In this document: positions 61,257-64,000 of the stretch, piece after piece
Layout: the number at the start of each line of letters is the position of its first letter
Numbering within the stretch: position 1 is the first letter of the stretch
Assembly (NCBI GenBank): GCA_017510445.1
Contig: JAFWNF010000003.1
Coordinates: forward strand, 169,164-233,163
Length of the DNA: 64,000 nucleotides
Reading direction: 5' to 3'
Source: Candidatus Saccharimonadota bacterium
GTDB taxonomy: Bacteria; Patescibacteriota; Saccharimonadia; Saccharimonadales; Saccharimonadaceae
Notes under the pieces: model-generated
What the model was told of the DNA's origin: nothing
Seen by the model: the letters and a program-made list of their open reading frames with translations, nothing else
Databases searched by the model: none
Made by a program: the position numbers and the translations under genes

Positions 61257-62081
61257 ATGGACACCGAAATACTCATTCAAGCAGGCCTATCCGAGATACA
61301 GGCAAAAATCTATCTTTATCTGATAGAAAACGGGCAAAAAACCCCTGCCGAAATCGCCGAAGATATCGGTGAAAACCGCACCACTGTCTATTCTGCCCTC
61401 GAAAAGCTCGAAAAATCAGAAATAGTCTCTAAAAAATATAAGGGCAAAATCTCAGCATATATCCCAAATCACCCTGCAGCATTAGAGAGCCTCGCCGAAA
61501 AACGCCTCCGTCAAATGGCCCGCCAAGCTCGCAATCTCGAAGGTAACCTCCCCAGTTTAATTAATTTTTACAACGAACACCAAAGCGAACCAGGCGTTCA
61601 GACATTTTATGGCGACGAAGGCGTTGAAATAATTCGTCACAAAATCATCGCTGAAAAACAACCTTTTTATTATATTCGCAGTCGCTGGGATGAAATAGCA
61701 AATAAAGAATATCTCGAGAGATTTAAAAAAGCCCAAATGGAAGCCAAAATTCCTACGGAGAGTATCACTCCATCTGAATTTACTCCTCGCACTAGAAAAA
61801 AAGCGACCGAACAACTTGTTACACGCACCCTTCTCCCCCCGGGTGAATATGATTCTCCAGTACAAATTAGCATCTTCGGAGACAATGTCACTTTTATTAA
61901 TTATTCTAAAGGTGGCATGTCTACCATAATCGAATCCCCAGAAATCGCTGATGCTATGCGTCAATTCTATCTTTTTGCCAAAAAACATATTATAAAATCC
62001 ACCGACCAAGATGAATTAGAGCAAGCTATTCAAATCAGATTAAATCAAGAACACCCAGATAAGCCAAACAACAACAATTAG
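61257..62081 (+). CDS. TrmB-family transcriptional regulator
   Basis: A 274-residue regulator. Residues 1-75 are a TrmB-type winged helix (AGLSEIQAKIYLYLIENG, TPAEIAEDIGENRTTVYSALEKLEKSEIV). Residues 85-110 form a linker helix, and the C-terminal half (QTFYGDEGVEIIRHKII..., VTFINYSKGGMSTIIESPEIADAM) resembles the phospholipase D-like effector fold of this family. The ligand is unknown. Leaderless start. It is convergent with the 2H phosphoesterase gene (4-base overlap of the stops) and lies between the two repeat cassettes; the operator upstream suggests autoregulation. Confidence 0.85.
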   Translation: MDTEILIQAGLSEIQAKIYLYLIENGQKTPAEIAEDIGENRTTVYSALEKLEKSEIVSKKYKGKISAYIPNHPAALESLAEKRLRQMARQARNLEGNLPSLINFYNEHQSEPGVQTFYGDEGVEIIRHKIIAEKQPFYYIRSRWDEIANKEYLERFKKAQMEAKIPTESITPSEFTPRTRKKATEQLVTRTLLPPGEYDSPVQISIFGDNVTFINYSKGGMSTIIESPEIADAMRQFYLFAKKHIIKSTDQDELEQAIQIRLNQEHPDKPNNNN

Positions 62082-62863
62082 TTTTTTTCTCTGGCAGGCA
62101 TTCTATCTGCGTCACTCACTTCCTCTGCAGCAAAGCCCGATTCTTTCATTTCTCGAATTTCGTCTCTATTAGAGATCAATTCCCCGTCATTACGGAAAAA
62201 CTTATAAACCCCACTTATCATAACTGGAGTCTCAAGAGGTTTAAAATCAAGGTCTTTGGTGTCATAAGCTTTAGCTCCCTCAGCAAGCGCAGTAGTAATA
62301 TGCATAATAACTGGTTTTTTCTCGCCATTTTCATCAAGTTCAACACGTTTTTGAAGCGTTTCCTGGATTTCTGAATCATCAGCATGAATGATTTCCACCT
62401 CAAGACCTTCGTTCTGCCCATTATTACCATACCCAATAATACGAAATGTCACGTTACTGCCTAAAGAATCAAGAAAAACCTTGCTCGCTTTGACATTTGG
62501 GTCTGCATTACTCGGATCGCCTTTACCAAGATAAGTTACAGTAACGTGCGGATCTCTAATTCTAGTTGCGCCCGGTTTGCTTACTAAACTCGGAGGAAAT
62601 TTATCATAAAGTTCATCCGGATCAAAAAACAAGCCAGTATAAATTATTTCGTCTTTTACATAATCGACTAGTTCCCGATCTTCCCTTATAGACTCGAAAG
62701 TTGTCTCATTACTCCCTTCCCCATCATCTCCATCATCACGTTCATCGAAATTATATCCATTATCGTATAGATTTCCATACTTATCCACCAAAGAATTATC
62801 CATATCGTCCGGTAATTCTCTACCCCAAACAGGATTTGTGCCTGGAATAAATCCCTCTTTCAT
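62078..62863 (-). CDS. 2H phosphoesterase-like protein
   Basis: A 262-residue protein. After an acidic N-terminus of about 60 residues the domain carries DPHVTVTYLGKG (His106-x-Thr108) and VIMHITTALAEGAKAY (His188-x-Thr190), 82 residues apart. Paired HxT/S motifs are the hallmark of the 2H phosphoesterase superfamily, which includes tRNA-ligase cyclic phosphodiesterase domains, 2'-5' RNA ligase-like proteins and the phage anti-CBASS enzyme Acb1. Cyclic nucleotides or RNA 2',3'-cyclic phosphates are therefore likely substrates. The start at 62863 has AAAGGAGG; the longer frame lacks one. Identification rests on the motif pair and spacing only. Confidence 0.65.
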   Translation of the reverse strand: MKEGFIPGTNPVWGRELPDDMDNSLVDKYGNLYDNGYNFDERDDGDDGEGSNETTFESIREDRELVDYVKDEIIYTGLFFDPDELYDKFPPSLVSKPGATRIRDPHVTVTYLGKGDPSNADPNVKASKVFLDSLGSNVTFRIIGYGNNGQNEGLEVEIIHADDSEIQETLQKRVELDENGEKKPVIMHITTALAEGAKAYDTKDLDFKPLETPVMISGVYKFFRNDGELISNRDEIREMKESGFAAEEVSDADRMPAREKN

Positions 62864-62946
62864 ATTTCCTCCTTTTATGGTTATTATAGCAAAGCTTCCC
62901 ATCAAAAGCAATTCTTCCGAGAATAAAAATCAAGACAAACTCGATA

Positions 62947-63065
62947 AAAACCCATAAAAAATACCCCCGGCACTTTTGCGCCGAGGGATTATATTAAAGA
63001 TTTTTTTGTTTAGCCCAAGCAATGGCTACGGAGAAAATCTGTCTTAAAACTCCGTTTTGAGCATT
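62947..63065 (-). repeat. Conserved 3' module, copy B (hairpins and terminator)
   Basis: Matches 60016-60120. The terminator is CCCTCGGCGC-aaaa-GTGCCGGGGG followed by TATTTTTT on the minus strand. It begins directly after the stop codon of the 227-residue gene. Confidence 0.7.
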
Positions 63066-63749
63066 TTATTCATCAGAATCGTCGGTCTTCTCGGACCACG
63101 GCTCTACGAGCTCGCCGTCCACGACATATTCCCCCGGCTGTACCCAGCCAGGTTCTAGCGCCAGATCTCTGGCGTTCTGAATTTTAACGCTATCATTCTC
63201 CGGATGATACGGAGAATAAAAGCTAGCGTCTGGGAATTCATATTTCCCTTCTTCTTCCATTTCATGGGGGTTGTATACGGGGATGTACCCCAATGCAACC
63301 CCCAAATCTAAGAGGTCATAGAGATCGACCTCTCGGCCATCCCTCTCGCTCTTATAGTCATAACCGGATTTGCCAGTTCCGGTTATGGTCCCCATGGAGC
63401 CAACCTCCATGAGAATATTTCTTTTTATTGGGCAGCCCGGGTAGAATTTTTCTACCCAGTACTCCCGCCTCCAAGAAGAGACAAACCTTACGGCCTGCCT
63501 CCTCTTAATTTGGGCTATGGGGAACTTGAGCTCGGCCAAGAGCGCCCTTAGCCCAAGGAACACCTCCTCGGGTAAGGGCTTCCGCCCGCCTATCCAGCGA
63601 ACGGCTACCCTTGACCTAGGGTAATCCCCAGATTCATCTTTTCTTCCAATTTTTAGTTCAATCAGGAACTTCGTTCTGGTCGAACCTGAGAACCCCGCCG
63701 ATACTCCGTTGATAGTGACAATTTTAAAGAATCTTCCGTTAAGAGCCAT
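63066..63749 (-). CDS. Hypothetical protein of cassette B
   Basis: A 227-residue soluble protein of unknown family. The N-terminal part looks beta-rich with many arginines and lysines (RFFKIVTINGVSAGFSGSTR, KRRQAVRFVSSWRREYWVEKF), suggesting nucleic-acid binding; the C-terminal 80 residues are acidic and proline/tyrosine-rich (YSPYHPENDSVKIQ, VQPGEYVVDGELVEPW). The gene is more GC-rich than the genome, like the DUF1874 gene. GGAAGGAG precedes the ATG. It lies between the 141-bp leader module (copy B) and the 3' module, so it occupies the same slot as the DUF1874 gene in cassette A. Confidence 0.65.
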   Translation of the reverse strand: MALNGRFFKIVTINGVSAGFSGSTRTKFLIELKIGRKDESGDYPRSRVAVRWIGGRKPLPEEVFLGLRALLAELKFPIAQIKRRQAVRFVSSWRREYWVEKFYPGCPIKRNILMEVGSMGTITGTGKSGYDYKSERDGREVDLYDLLDLGVALGYIPVYNPHEMEEEGKYEFPDASFYSPYHPENDSVKIQNARDLALEPGWVQPGEYVVDGELVEPWSEKTDDSDE

Positions 63750-63859
63750 AATGACTCCTTCCCACCTAAGCTAAGCCTCTCAGCAAAGCTAGTGTACCCG
63801 TTTGTCCCCGGGGTCGGGAATAAATTTTAAATGTACTGCCCTTGTAGCTATTCCTAGCC

Positions 63860-64000
63860 TCACGAGCAGAGCTGGGAGAATAAGTTGTTTATCTTATTCC
63901 ACCCGGCTCAGCCCGTGCATAACAAGCTGAGTTTATATATCCTACTTTATTAGGATGTGCCCACCCTAAATAATTGTTATCAGGATAATTAAATAATGCA
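63860..64000 (-). repeat. 141-bp leader module, copy B (reaches the window end)
   Basis: Identical to 60871-61011 up to the last base of the window. It lies in the presumed 5' leader of the gene at 63066; the promoter would be outside the window. The 110 bases between it and the ATG are not conserved with cassette A apart from a partly similar GTAC-rich stretch. Confidence 0.85.

Noticed and set aside
1..64000. UGA recoded to glycine as in Gracilibacteria or Absconditabacteria
   Set aside because: All core proteins read through at full length with standard UGA stops, and several genes end in TGA (truB, the 19-codon frame).

Overview
The window looks like a chromosomal segment of an ultra-small, host-dependent bacterium of the Candidate Phyla Radiation (Patescibacteria), most likely Saccharibacteria-like. 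The evidence is an AT-rich genome, compact tightly packed genes, shortened core proteins (591-residue IF-2, 260-residue Fmt, 647-residue PriA), a MurA fused to an N-terminal helix-turn-helix domain, several DUF5663-like small proteins, almost no biosynthetic genes, and large acidic proteins with no recognisable family. UGA works as a stop (for example truB), so this is not a UGA-glycine lineage. The phylum assignment is an inference; no rRNA gene is present.

Layout. 0-4 kb: a dcw cell-division cluster on the minus strand (rsmH, ftsL-like, ftsI, start of mraY), preceded by structured RNA regions, very short peptide genes and a cluster of DnaA-box-like sites. 4-23 kb: a duplicated-domain hypothetical with a G-tract promoter, a possible DUF4868/KwaB-like gene, prepilin peptidase, ftsK, pnp, an adenylate-kinase/repeat fusion, rpsO, a large lectin-fold-like hypothetical, rnhA-CYTH-truB, rel, parAB and rplU. 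23-36 kb: pcrA-type helicase, polysaccharide deacetylase, YunG-like protein, HTH-murA, and a four-gene surface operon ending in an LPKTG-anchored protein. 36-56 kb: ileS under a T-box, ftsA-ftsZ-nrdR, adk-map, rpsU, recJ, priA, def-fmt, infB, tRNA-Asn, a glycosyltransferase, rpsA, ROK kinase, IrrE-like peptidase and MazG-like protein. 56-60 kb: KGG protein, a candidate sRNA, tRNA-Ala, a TrmH-type methyltransferase and a 777-residue hypothetical.

60-64 kb is accessory. Two minus-strand cassettes share an identical 141-bp leader module and a conserved hairpin terminator module, but carry unrelated, relatively GC-rich genes: one DUF1874-like (the fold of the AcrIII-1/Crn2 ring nucleases) and one unrecognised. 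Between them lie a TrmB-like regulator with a perfect operator-like inverted repeat and a protein with the paired HxT motifs of 2H phosphoesterases. Two neighbouring candidate enzymes that could act on cyclic nucleotides make this the strongest candidate for a new system.

Genome-scale signals. Many first-of-operon genes have a TATAAT-like -10 box exactly six bases before the start codon and no Shine-Dalgarno site, which implies mostly leaderless mRNAs; internal genes and genes with long leaders use Shine-Dalgarno sites. Two hypothetical genes share an unusual promoter whose spacer holds a poly-G tract, suggesting phase variation. Two short related RNAs have consensus promoters and terminators. 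Several long intergenic hairpin elements recur.
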